Shown here one piece after another: positions 1-7,022 of a stretch of 11,186 nucleotides of DNA. The notes beneath the pieces were generated by a model, which did no database searches, was not told the origin of the DNA, and saw nothing but the letters and a program-made list of their open reading frames with translations. The DNA is taken from contig JAUIJW010000062.1 of NCBI GenBank assembly GCA_030431085.1, forward strand, positions 1 to 11,186, in the 5' to 3' direction. The stretch is from Bacteroidia bacterium. GTDB taxonomy: Bacteria > Bacteroidota > Bacteroidia > Flavobacteriales > Flavobacteriaceae. Positions within the stretch are counted from its first letter, which is position 1, and every line of letters begins with the position of its first letter. A program made the translations under genes and the position numbers.

Positions 1-174
1 ATGCACACCTCTATGAATATTAGCATTGTAATGCTCATAATAATTTACAATACTATCAATCACTACCTTTGGAGTCTGGGAGGTGGCGGCGTTATCAAAA
101 TATACTAATGGATAACCATTAACCTCTCTTTTTAAAATAGGAAAATCTTCTCTAACTTTCTTAACATCTAACAT
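1..174 (-). CDS. sufS: Cysteine desulfurase SufS, N-terminal part (cut by window edge)
   Basis: The first 58 codons are present; the gene continues beyond position 1. The family is PLP-dependent group II cysteine desulfurases, which take sulfur from cysteine as a persulfide and feed it through SufE/SufU-type partners to SufBCD in the cytoplasm. The translation starts MLDVKKVREDFPIL and shows the family hallmarks VYFDNAATSQTP (about residues 24-35) and NIHRGVH (52-58), which belong to the substrate and cofactor pocket. The PLP lysine and the catalytic cysteine would lie outside the window. The ATG at 172-174 matches the usual N-terminus of the family and is preceded by a purine-rich GAAGAAGT. 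The gene lies on the same strand as sufABCD, but two oppositely oriented genes separate it from sufD, so it cannot be simply co-transcribed with them. Identification is firm; only the length is unknown. Confidence 0.95.
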   Translation of the reverse strand, partial: MLDVKKVREDFPILKREVNGYPLVYFDNAATSQTPKVVIDSIVNYYEHYNANIHRGVH

Positions 175-201
175 ACTTCTTCTTTAGAATGAATCTAAAT
201 A

Positions 202-209
202 CAAAAGTA
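202..209 (-). promoter_or_regulatory. Possible -7 promoter element for sufS (TACTTTTG)
   Basis: Read on the minus strand this is TACTTTTG, a full match to the Bacteroidota -7 consensus TAnnTTTG. It lies 27 bases before the sufS ATG, giving a leader of roughly 20 nt. No TTG is present at the usual 19-21 bp upstream; the nearest is 15 bp away. A separate promoter is expected because sufS is cut off from the other suf genes. Confidence 0.45.
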
Positions 210-227
210 CAAAACTAATGGTAACAA

Positions 228-240
228 GGCTTGTAAAGCC
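228..240. repeat. Short inverted repeat GGCTT-GTA-AAGCC in the divergent spacer
   Basis: This is a perfect 5-bp inverted repeat with a 3-nt centre, midway between the divergent starts of sufS (174) and the serine hydrolase (289). It overlaps the -33-like TTG of the rightward promoter. It could be a small operator or chance; no regulator is encoded nearby. Confidence 0.3.
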
Positions 241-262
241 AATAATAAATTCTATATTTTTG
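231..262 (+). promoter_or_regulatory. Bacteroidota-type promoter for the serine hydrolase-cupin unit
   Basis: TTG at 231-233 is followed, 21 bp later, by TATTTTTG at 255-262. This fits the sigma-ABfr pattern of a -33 TTG and a -7 TAnnTTTG at normal spacing. Transcription would begin about 7 nt downstream, leaving a leader of about 20 nt before the ATG at 289. The two-gene unit therefore appears to carry its own promoter. Confidence 0.55.
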
Positions 263-288
263 ATTTTCTATTTAAGACCTAGATATTT

Positions 289-1635
289 ATGAAAAAGTTA
301 TTTAAAGTTGGTTTTTTAGTTGTATTAGTCGTCATAGTTACAGCTCTATTTTTTAATTATAAACGGCTCAATATAATTACTGGTTTTGCAGCCAAAAGTT
401 TAGCCTCTGGAGTTTTTGTGGCTAATCGAACGCAGGCTTCTGTCGAGTCTAGTGATAATGATTTTAGTCCGATTGATTTAGCCGACAATAAAATAGATTT
501 AGAAAATCAAACGGTTACTTCCTCCGTTTTTGGGTTGATGGAAAGAAAAGCTAAATTCTTCAATGGTTTGGGCGCAGTTTTATTAAACGATAATGATTCT
601 CGTTCTGAAATTCCCATAACGCCTCAAAGAAAAAAGAGGACCGTTAATTTGCCTTTTCCTTATGGCGTATTACCTCAAAAAGATACGGTATTCAACAACA
701 TAGATTACCAAGCTTTAGAAAAAGCGATTAACGCTGCCTTTGATTTTTCTGGAGTTAAAGATAAAAGGACTAGGGCGGTGTTGGTCTTGTACAAAGATCA
801 AATTATTGGAGAGCAATATGCAAATGGTTTCGATAGGGATACTAGGCTGTTAGGATGGTCTATGACTAAAAGTATTACTGCTACCATGTATGGGATTTTG
901 GAAAAAAAAGGATTAATCCGCTTAGATAGCAAAACTGGACTAAAAGAGTGGGCGCAAGACCAACGGTCGCAAATTACATATAGTGATCTGCTGCATATGA
1001 ACTCTGGTTTAGAATGGGATGAAGATTATTACAGTATGTCTGATGTAACTAAAATGCTGTATTTAAGTAGTAATATGTCTGATATTCAAAAAGAAAAGCC
1101 CTTAGTAGGTGAGCCTAATAAGACTTGGAATTATTCGTCTGGAACCACAAATTTACTGGCTGGCGAATTAATGAGACAACAATTTAAAAGTCAGCAAGCG
1201 TATTTAAATTTTTGGTATCAAGAGTTTTTAGATAAAATAGGCATGCATAGTGCTTTAATAGAAGTAGATCAAAAAGGTTATTTTATTGGTTCTTCATATG
1301 GTTGGGCCACGGCTAGAGATTGGGCAAAATTCGGATTGTTTTATTTGCACCGAGGGTATTGGAATGGAGAGCAAATTATTGATAGTACTTTTGTGGATTA
1401 TATTACTACACCAACCCAGACATCAGAAGGTAGATACGGTGGTCATTTTTGGTTGAATAAAAGTGGATATTATCCAGATGTGCCCAAAGATATGTTCTCG
1501 GCAAACGGATTTCAAGGTCAAAAAGTGGCGATCATTCCATCTAAGTCATTAGTGATTGTTAGGTTTGGATTAACAGAAGATCCTAAGTTTGGATTTAATG
1601 AATTTTTAAAGAGTATCGTAGAAAGTATAAATTAG
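289..1635 (+). CDS. Membrane-anchored serine hydrolase, beta-lactamase/penicillin-binding-protein fold (class C / NylB-like)
   Basis: The 448-residue protein has one N-terminal membrane segment (about residues 5-23) and then a linker of roughly 110 residues. The catalytic domain (about 135-448) belongs to the beta-lactamase-related serine hydrolases. The nucleophile motif SxxK is SMTK at 191-194 and the second motif is YSSG at 282-285 within WNYSSGTTNLLAG. A GFQGQ stretch at 407-411 sits where the third, substrate-side motif is expected. This pattern is closest to 6-aminohexanoate-dimer hydrolase (NylB)-like and esterase EstB-like members, so an esterase, amidase or peptidase acting outside the inner membrane is likelier than a true beta-lactamase. 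The substrate cannot be told. It is the first gene of a two-gene plus-strand unit; the cupin gene follows after 20 bp. The ATG at 289 gives a well-formed membrane anchor and follows a plausible promoter. Confidence 0.85.
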   Translation: MKKLFKVGFLVVLVVIVTALFFNYKRLNIITGFAAKSLASGVFVANRTQASVESSDNDFSPIDLADNKIDLENQTVTSSVFGLMERKAKFFNGLGAVLLNDNDSRSEIPITPQRKKRTVNLPFPYGVLPQKDTVFNNIDYQALEKAINAAFDFSGVKDKRTRAVLVLYKDQIIGEQYANGFDRDTRLLGWSMTKSITATMYGILEKKGLIRLDSKTGLKEWAQDQRSQITYSDLLHMNSGLEWDEDYYSMSDVTKMLYLSSNMSDIQKEKPLVGEPNKTWNYSSGTTNLLAGELMRQQFKSQQAYLNFWYQEFLDKIGMHSALIEVDQKGYFIGSSYGWATARDWAKFGLFYLHRGYWNGEQIIDSTFVDYITTPTQTSEGRYGGHFWLNKSGYYPDVPKDMFSANGFQGQKVAIIPSKSLVIVRFGLTEDPKFGFNEFLKSIVESIN

Positions 1636-1655
1636 CATAAAAAATTGTAAGTGAG

Positions 1656-2528
1656 ATGGAGTTGAATTTACAACCTGTAGAAAGGGTAAAGTCGATCAGT
1701 AAAAAAGATTTTATAAGGCATTATTTAAAACCACAAAAACCTGTAGTTATTGAGCACTTAATCGATGATTGGCCAGCATTTGAAAAGTGGAATCTTGATT
1801 ATATTAAAGAAAAAGTAGGGGATAAAGTTGTGCCTTTGTATGATGATAGGCCTGTAGATTATAAAGATGGATTTAATGAGGCACATGCAGAAATGAAAAT
1901 GAGTGAGTATATAGATTTACTAAAAAAAGAACCTACCAAGTATAGAATATTCTTATATAATGTGTTAAAAGAAGTGCCAGAGCTTCAACAAGATTTTAAA
2001 TTTCCAGATTTAGGTATGGGTCTACTTAAAACTCTACCTATGTTGTTTTTTGGAGGTAAAGATTCTTATACTTTTATGCATTATGATATAGACTTGGCCA
2101 ATATTTTGCACTTTCATTTTCATGGTAAAAAAGAATGTATTCTCTTTCCTTACGAAGAGAAAGAACACCTTTATAAAGTGCCATATTCATTAATTACCCA
2201 TGAATCCATAGATTTCGCTAATCCAGATTTTGACAAATGGCCAGCTTTAAAAAATGCAAAAGGTTATATTGCTAATCTAGAACACGGTAATACGTTATAT
2301 ATGCCAGAAGGATATTGGCATTATATGCGTTACATAACTCCTGGATTTTCTATGAGTATGCGCGGTTTGGCTCGTAATCCAAAACGTTTGGGTCAAGCAC
2401 TTTACAATGTGTTTGTAATGCGTAATTTAGATAATGTAATGCGCAGAATTAAAGGGCAACAATGGATTGATGATAAAAACCAAAAAGCCATTGATACCAC
2501 AAATAAGAAATATTATAAGTCGTTATAG
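1656..2528 (+). CDS. JmjC/cupin_8-like domain protein, putative Fe(II)/2-oxoglutarate-dependent oxygenase
   Basis: The 290-residue soluble protein looks like the cupin-like/JmjC family (cupin_8). The N-terminus shows the usual entry, with KPVVIEHLIDDWPAF at about 28-42. The metal-binding triad HxD...H is visible as H142 and D144 in FMHYDIDLAN and H222 in EGYWHYMRY. A PEGYWH turn before the last histidine is typical of these oxygenases. Known relatives hydroxylate protein side chains, or tRNA wybutosine bases, but nothing here identifies the substrate. It starts 20 bp after the serine hydrolase and probably shares its transcript. Its end overlaps the end of the convergent sufD gene by 6 bp, so the two transcripts must collide or read through one another; no terminator is seen. 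Family assignment is fairly sure; enzymatic activity is inferred from the intact triad. Confidence 0.8.
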   Translation: MELNLQPVERVKSISKKDFIRHYLKPQKPVVIEHLIDDWPAFEKWNLDYIKEKVGDKVVPLYDDRPVDYKDGFNEAHAEMKMSEYIDLLKKEPTKYRIFLYNVLKEVPELQQDFKFPDLGMGLLKTLPMLFFGGKDSYTFMHYDIDLANILHFHFHGKKECILFPYEEKEHLYKVPYSLITHESIDFANPDFDKWPALKNAKGYIANLEHGNTLYMPEGYWHYMRYITPGFSMSMRGLARNPKRLGQALYNVFVMRNLDNVMRRIKGQQWIDDKNQKAIDTTNKKYYKSL

Positions 2529-3843
2529 ATTTATTCCGAAATCTACATCTAGTTTTTGTGCAATTAACTTAGAAATTCTAGATTTTAATGCCGGAATTTT
2601 AATTTTTTCAACAACATCATTTCCAAAAGCAAACAATAATAAAGCTTTGGCTTCTTTGGCAGGAATTCCTCTTGATTGCAAATAAAACAATGCGTTTTTA
2701 TCTAACTGACCAATGGTGCAACCATGTGAACATTTTACATCATCAGCAAAAATTTCTAACTGTGGTTTGGCGTTAATTGAGGCTTTGTTGCCAATTAAGA
2801 TATTGTCATTTTGTTGAAAGGCATTTGTTTTTTGCGCTTTTTTATCGACAATTACTTTACCGTTACACACCAGTAGCATTATCATCAAATATACCTTTGT
2901 ATAGCTCATGGCTTTCACAATTTTCTTCTTGATGGTGAATTAAAGTATGATTGTCAACATGTTGTTTGCCTCCAATGATGGTGATTCCATTTAAATGGGA
3001 ATCGATATGCTGACCTTCATGATAAAACTCTAGATTATTTCTAGTTAATTTGCCTCCAAAAGAAAAGGTGTTTACCGATACAATACTATTGTCTTTCTGC
3101 TTCACATAAGTATTGTCTATTAAAGAAGCATGTTCTCTATCGTTTTGGATTTTATAATGATCAACAATAGCCCTTTTGTGTGCAAAAATTTCAGTAACCG
3201 CATTGGTAAGTACAGTATTACCTCCTAAACTTTGGTGACGTTCATAAATTTGAACATGCGAATTTTCACCAACAACAATTAAATTTCTAGGTTGTAATAA
3301 AATTTCTTTTTCATTGCCTGTAGAGAAATATAATAATTGAATTGGCTTAGAAAGTACAATATTTCTAGGAATATTGATAAAAGCACCCTCCTGAGAAAAG
3401 GCAGTATTTAGCGCTGTTAAACTAGCTTGGTCATTGGCAGCTTTGCCAAAATAATGATCTAGAACCATTTTGTATTTTGGTTTTTTAAGCGCAGATGAAA
3501 TCAAGCAAATGTCAGCTTCATCGTGTGTGGTGCTTGATAAAAAGGAACTATATACGCCATCGATAAAAACAATTTTATACGATTCTATTTCGTGTAGAAA
3601 GTACTTTTTAACATCTTTAAGTTCTACGGCATTTTCAGCTTCTGGGAAAACTGTAAAATCGTGTTTTAATAGATTATTTAAAGAGGTATATTTCCATTCT
3701 TCATCTCTTTTTGTTGGAAATCCGTTAGCTTCAAAGTTAGACATCGCTTTGCTGCGAATGTCATGTACATTTGATTCTAAATCTACATTACCACTATTTT
3801 CTAATGCCATAAATGAGGCAACTAATTTTTCTTTTAAATCCAT
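2523..3843 (-). pseudogene. sufD: SufD, SufBC2D scaffold subunit, interrupted by a frameshift
   Basis: SufD pairs with SufB and two SufC ATPases to build Fe-S clusters in the cytoplasm. Two minus-strand frames together give a full SufD. The first runs from the ATG at 3843 through HELYKGIFDDNATGV (326 residues) and stops at TAA 2863-2865. The second continues with NGKVIV and runs to the stop at 2523-2525 (113 residues). Homologs read TGVFNGK-like across the join, so one residue is missing: a net 2-bp loss at the GTGTGT run 2865-2870. Restored length is about 440 residues, as expected for flavobacterial SufD. The truncated product lacks KPQLEIFADDVKCSHG (the DDVKCSHG part is at 2721-2744), which contains the His/Cys region equivalent to E. 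coli SufD C358/H360, needed for assembly. It may be a sequencing error, a true mutation or, less likely, recoding. SufD identity is certain. Confidence 0.9.
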
Positions 3844-3860
3844 CTACGATGTAGTTTGTA

Positions 3861-3888
3861 AGTCTTTAGTCAAAAGTCTAAAGTCTTT
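3861..3888. repeat. Left heptad array (AGTCnnn x4) flanking the intact four-helix gene
   Basis: Four successive 7-bp units AGTCTTT, AGTCAAA, AGTCTAA and AGTCTTT read on the plus strand, between the sufD start and the four-helix gene stop (3887-3889). They mirror the GACTnnn array at 4273-4335 on the other side of the gene. In the 25-base register 3861-3885 against 4308-4332 the two arms are complementary at 18 positions, with all four AGTC cores pairing. Confidence 0.7.
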
Positions 3889-4249
3889 ATTTTTTTAAAT
3901 ATTTTATGAAACCTGAAATAAGTTTCGAAATTTCAATTGTTTTATTCGCTAATTCATTAAAATTATTTTTATCTAAATAGCCTAAATCTAACGCTAAATA
4001 TAACTGCGATTTAACTTCAGAAGTAGAAGCTTTGGCAATAAACAAAAAATGGATAAACTCTTTGTCTGTATTTCTGTCAAAACCTTCTGCGATGTTCGAC
4101 GAAATAGATACAGATGCTCTTCTAATTTGCCTTTTCAAGTCTAAATCTTTTTGAAAACTACTAATTTGAGTAACAAGATAAATTTCTTTGTTAAGTTCTC
4201 TTGCTTTTTGCCAAGCTAAAATATCTTCAAAAGAATTTATTGTACTCAT
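3887..4249 (-). CDS. Four-helix-bundle protein, S23 / 23S rRNA intervening-sequence family
   Basis: This 120-residue, lysine- and glutamate-rich helical protein has the S23/IVP family landmarks: FEDILAWQKARELN (7-20), SISSNIAEGFDR (48-59) and SQLYLALD (81-88). The family was first seen in intervening sequences of bacterial 23S rRNA and shares its fold with Avd of diversity-generating retroelements; it forms pentamers and binds nucleic acid, but its cellular role is unknown. Length is normal. It sits in the transcript between sufC and sufD, 82 bp after the sufC stop and 43 bp before the sufD ATG, flanked by inverted heptad arrays. It aligns without gaps to the broken copy at 6656-7018 (about 66 of 120 residues identical by hand count). 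It has no evident role in Fe-S assembly and is best read as an inserted element riding in the operon. Confidence 0.9.
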   Translation of the reverse strand: MSTINSFEDILAWQKARELNKEIYLVTQISSFQKDLDLKRQIRRASVSISSNIAEGFDRNTDKEFIHFLFIAKASTSEVKSQLYLALDLGYLDKNNFNELANKTIEISKLISGFIKYLKK

Positions 4250-4272
4250 TTCACTTTAAGATTATTTCATTA

Positions 4273-4335
4273 GACTCTTAACCCTCGATTTCAAACTCTA
4301 TACTTCCGACTAGTGACTATCGACTCATGACTTAG
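4273..4335. repeat. Right heptad array (GACTnnn-like x9) flanking the intact four-helix gene
   Basis: Nine 7-bp units are in phase on the plus strand: GACTCTT, AACCCTC, GATTTCA, AACTCTA, TACTTCC, GACTAGT, GACTATC, GACTCAT and GACTTAG. The ACT core is best kept in the four units next to sufC. The last unit contains the sufC stop codon (4332-4334). On the minus strand the units read nnnAGTC, making the array the inverted counterpart of 3861-3888. Confidence 0.7.
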
Positions 4336-5072
4336 CCTTTCACCCAATCGTATCCTTTTTCTTCTAATTCGTAAGCCAATTCTTTATTTCCAGATTTTAC
4401 AATCTTACCATTATGCAATACATGCACAAAATCTGGAACAATATAATCTAATAAACGTTGGTAATGTGTGATTACAATTACCGCATTGTCTTGGCTTCTT
4501 AGTTTATTTACACCATTAGCCACAATCTTTAATGCGTCAATATCGAGACCAGAATCGGTTTCATCTAAAATGGCTAGTTTAGGTTCTAGCATAGCCATTT
4601 GAAAGATTTCGTTACGCTTTTTTTCACCACCAGAAAAACCTTCATTTAAAGATCTGGATAAAAATTTACTATCCATTTCTAATAAAGCCGACTTTTCGCG
4701 AATTAGTTTCAACATGTCTTTCGCAGGTAAATCGTCTAGGCCTTTGGCCTTTCTTTTTTGATTGATGGCCGTTTTGATAAAATTGGTAGTCGAAACGCCT
4801 GGTATTTCTACTGGGTATTGAAACGACATAAAAATACCTTCATGCGCTCTTTCATCAGGAGCCAAGTCTAAAATACTTTCGTTGTCTAATAAAATATCTC
4901 CCTCATTTACTTCATAAGTTTCATTCCCCGATATTACAGATGATAAAGTACTTTTACCAGATCCATTAGGACCCATTATGGCATGAACTTCTCCAGCATT
5001 CACTTTTAAATCAATACCTCTTAGTATTTCTTTATCTTCTATGCCTGCATGTAAATTTTTTATTTCTAACAT
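4332..5072 (-). CDS. sufC: Fe-S cluster assembly ATPase SufC
   Basis: The 246-residue ABC-type ATPase of the SufBC2D complex is complete. Walker A is GPNGSGKS at 34-41, the Q-loop region lies around SFQYP (83-87), the ABC signature is SGGEKKR at 147-153, Walker B with the D-loop is LAILDETDSGLD at 167-178, and the switch histidine is H203 in VITHYQRLL. ATP binding drives SufC dimerisation, which opens the SufB-SufD scaffold for cluster building; it has no membrane segment and acts in the cytosol. The ATG at 5072 gives the usual MLEIKNLHA start. It lies 92 bp downstream of sufB with a gene-less hairpin between them, and 82 bp before the intact four-helix gene. Nothing is missing. Confidence 0.97.
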   Translation of the reverse strand: MLEIKNLHAGIEDKEILRGIDLKVNAGEVHAIMGPNGSGKSTLSSVISGNETYEVNEGDILLDNESILDLAPDERAHEGIFMSFQYPVEIPGVSTTNFIKTAINQKRKAKGLDDLPAKDMLKLIREKSALLEMDSKFLSRSLNEGFSGGEKKRNEIFQMAMLEPKLAILDETDSGLDIDALKIVANGVNKLRSQDNAVIVITHYQRLLDYIVPDFVHVLHNGKIVKSGNKELAYELEEKGYDWVKG

Positions 5073-5104
5073 TACTATATTCTGTTTAAATGTTCATTGA
5101 TTTG

Positions 5105-5138
5105 AATGTGTAAAGTTGATAATTAGACTTTAAACATT
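5105..5138. repeat. Hairpin-forming inverted repeat in the sufB-sufC spacer
   Basis: AATGTGTAAAGT (5105-5116) and ACTTTAAACATT (5127-5138) are inverted complements at 11 of 12 positions with a 10-nt loop. The stretch 5105-5122 matches 6627-6644, the flank of the broken four-helix gene, at 16 of 18 bases in the same orientation. It therefore looks like the same arm pair without a gene between. AGTTAA-like units recur every 7-8 bp across 5139-5160 on the minus strand. No promoter box is seen. Confidence 0.6.
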
Positions 5139-5164
5139 TTTACTTTTTAACTTGTTAACTGAAA

Positions 5165-6610
5165 TTAACCCACTGATCCTTCTAGTGATATTTCTAATAA
5201 TTTTTTAGCTTCAACGGCAAACTCCATAGGTAGTTTGTTTAGTACTTCTTTACTAAAGCCATTGACGATTAAAGCAATGGCACTCTCCGTATCGATACCT
5301 CTTTGATTACAATAAAACAATTGGTCTTCACCGATTTTACTCGTTGTAGCCTCATGTTCTATTTGTGCGGTTTTATTTTTGGCTTCGATGTATGGAAACG
5401 TATGTGCACCACAAGCATTGCCCATCAATAGAGAATCACACTGTGAAAAATTACGAGCATTTTCCGCTCTAGCGTTAACTTGTACCAATCCTCGATAAGA
5501 ATTTTGCGATTTCCCTGCCGAGATACCTTTTGAGATAATTGTACTCTTGGTATTTTTACCTAAATGTACCATCTTGGTTCCAGTATCCGCCTGTTGGTAA
5601 TTGTTGGTAACAGCGATTGAGTAAAACTCGCCTACAGAATTGTCTCCTTTTAAGATACAACTTGGGTATTTCCAAGTTACCGCACTACCAGTTTCTACCT
5701 GTGTCCAAGAAATTTTTGAATTTTCATGACAAATACCACGTTTGGTTACAAAATTATAAACCCCACCACTACCATTTTCATCGCCTGGAAACCAGTTTTG
5801 TACCGTTGAATATTTTATTTCGGCATCGTCTAAAGCAATCAATTCAACCACAGCGGCATGCAGCTGATTTTCATCTCTGGCGGGTGCAGTACATCCCTCC
5901 AGATAGCTCACATAACTACCCTCATCTGCAATCACTAAAGTACGCTCAAATTGACCAGTACCCCCTTCGTTGATACGAAAATAAGTCGATAATTCCATCG
6001 GACATTTTACACCTTTGGGGATGTAACAAAAAGACCCATCAGTAAAAACTGCCGAGTTTAGGGCAGCATAAAAATTATCTGTTTTGGGCACGATGGTACC
6101 AATGTATTTTTTTACCAATTCTGGATGCTTTTGAATGGCTTCGGAAATAGGGCAAAATATAATCCCTTTTTCAGCAAGTGTTTCTTGAAAAGTGGTTGCT
6201 ACAGAAACAGAATCAATCACAATGTCCATGGCAACACCAGTTAAGCGCTTTTGCTCATCGATAGAAATGCCTAATTTATCAAAAGTTTTAAGGAGCTCTG
6301 GATCTACTTGATCTAGACTTTCCAATTCTTTTTTAGGTTTGGGAGCAGAATAATAGCTGATATCTTGAAAATTAGGTTTTTCATAAGTCACATTGGCCCA
6401 TTCGGGTTCTTCCATATTTTCCCAAATACGAAAAGCTTCTAACCGCCAATCGGTCATCCATTCAGGCTCATTTTTCTTTTTAGAAATGGCTCGAATCACA
6501 TCTTCATTGATACCATTTGGAAATTTTTCTGAATCAATTTCAGAATAAAATCCATATTCGTATTCTTTTGTTTCCAGCTCTTTCTTTAAATCGTCTTCAG
6601 TGTATTTCAT
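5165..6610 (-). CDS. sufB: Fe-S cluster assembly scaffold protein SufB
   Basis: SufB is the scaffold subunit on which the nascent cluster is built with SufC and SufD; it receives sulfur from SufS via its partner. The ATG at 6610 gives MKYTEDDLKKELETKEYEYG, the usual flavobacterial start, and 481 residues. An upstream TTG at 6628 would add six residues but falls in the repeat-bearing spacer, so it is rejected. The C-terminal half is strongly conserved: NFSQCDSLLMGNACGAHTFP, then IEHEATTSKIGEDQLFYC and the terminal SLEGSVG. By spacing to E. coli SufB, C391, H419 and E420 correspond to C405, H433 and E434, the residues tied to sulfur acceptance and cluster formation. The gene is intact. It follows the broken four-helix gene by 45 bp and precedes sufC by 92 bp. 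Confidence 0.97.
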   Translation of the reverse strand: MKYTEDDLKKELETKEYEYGFYSEIDSEKFPNGINEDVIRAISKKKNEPEWMTDWRLEAFRIWENMEEPEWANVTYEKPNFQDISYYSAPKPKKELESLDQVDPELLKTFDKLGISIDEQKRLTGVAMDIVIDSVSVATTFQETLAEKGIIFCPISEAIQKHPELVKKYIGTIVPKTDNFYAALNSAVFTDGSFCYIPKGVKCPMELSTYFRINEGGTGQFERTLVIADEGSYVSYLEGCTAPARDENQLHAAVVELIALDDAEIKYSTVQNWFPGDENGSGGVYNFVTKRGICHENSKISWTQVETGSAVTWKYPSCILKGDNSVGEFYSIAVTNNYQQADTGTKMVHLGKNTKSTIISKGISAGKSQNSYRGLVQVNARAENARNFSQCDSLLMGNACGAHTFPYIEAKNKTAQIEHEATTSKIGEDQLFYCNQRGIDTESAIALIVNGFSKEVLNKLPMEFAVEAKKLLEISLEGSVG

Positions 6611-6629
6611 ACTGTTTTTAAGTTGCAAT

Positions 6630-6645
6630 GTTTAAAGTTGAAAAG
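6630..6645. repeat. Left arm of the inverted repeat around the broken four-helix gene
   Basis: GTTTAAAGTTGAAAAG is the inverted complement of CTTTTAACTTTAAAC at 7023-7037. Ten bases pair perfectly, then one G is bulged and five more pair, giving a 15-bp stem that would enclose the whole gene. It lies between the gene's stop (6656) and the sufB ATG (6610). Confidence 0.65.
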
Positions 6646-6655
6646 TGTCAATCTT

Positions 6656-7018
6656 CTAAATTTTAAGATACTTAATCAACCCGCTCAACATTTTTGAAAT
6701 TTCAGATGCTTTTTTAAGCATTTTTTCAAATTTTTCTTTGGTAATATATTTAATGTCGTAAGCTAAATATAATTGAGATCTAAATTCTCCTACAGATCCT
6801 TTAGAGATATACAAAAATCTTATAAATTCTTTATTTGTTTCTCTTTCAAATCTTTCAGCTATATTTGAGCTAACAGATATAATTGACTTTCGAATTTGAT
6901 CACTTAATGCATAATCTTTTTTAAAATTATTTTCGTTGGTTAAATCTTATATTTCAATATTTAACTCTCTTGCTTTTTGCCAAGCAATAATATTTTCAAA
7001 GGAGTCAAACTTTGCCAT
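6656..7018 (-). pseudogene. Four-helix-bundle protein (S23 family), broken by an in-frame stop
   Basis: Starting at the ATG 7016-7018 the frame gives MAKFDSFENIIAWQKARELNIEI and then TAA at 6947-6949 in place of the conserved tyrosine (codon 24). The remaining 96 codons stay open to TAG 6656-6658, ending SGLIKYLKI. Reading through the stop gives 120 residues, exactly the length of the copy at 3887-4249, aligning with no gaps and about 55% identity. A single T-to-A change in a TAT codon accounts for the break. The conserved NIAEG motif is NIAER here (residue 56), perhaps a second sign of decay. It lies 19 bp after sufA and 45 bp before sufB, inside a near-perfect inverted repeat. A truncated 23-residue product would not fold as a bundle. 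The nonsense base could also be a sequencing error. Confidence 0.88.
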
Positions 7019-7022
7019 TCTT

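Noticed and set aside
289..2528. Insertion sequence or integrated element carrying the two plus-strand genes
   Set aside because: No transposase, terminal inverted repeats or target duplications are visible at either border.
2467..2685. Short plus-strand open frame of 72 codons opposite the sufD C-terminus
   Set aside because: It starts inside the cupin gene and reads antisense to a well-conserved SufD segment; the peptide has no recognisable feature.
2863..2872. Programmed +1 frameshift in sufD as the main explanation
   Set aside because: The site lacks the prfB-type slippery context and upstream stimulator, and would drop a residue kept in homologs; an indel in the GT run is simpler.
3470..3898. 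Plus-strand open frame of 142 codons opposite sufD
   Set aside because: It is a shadow of sufD on the other strand; the sufD reading is supported by clear homology.
5617..5973. Plus-strand open frame of 118 codons opposite sufB
   Set aside because: It is antisense to a highly conserved part of SufB, with unnatural composition.
6611..6628. TTG start for sufB six codons upstream of the ATG
   Set aside because: The ATG at 6610 gives the conserved N-terminus; the upstream codons overlap the repeat-bearing spacer.
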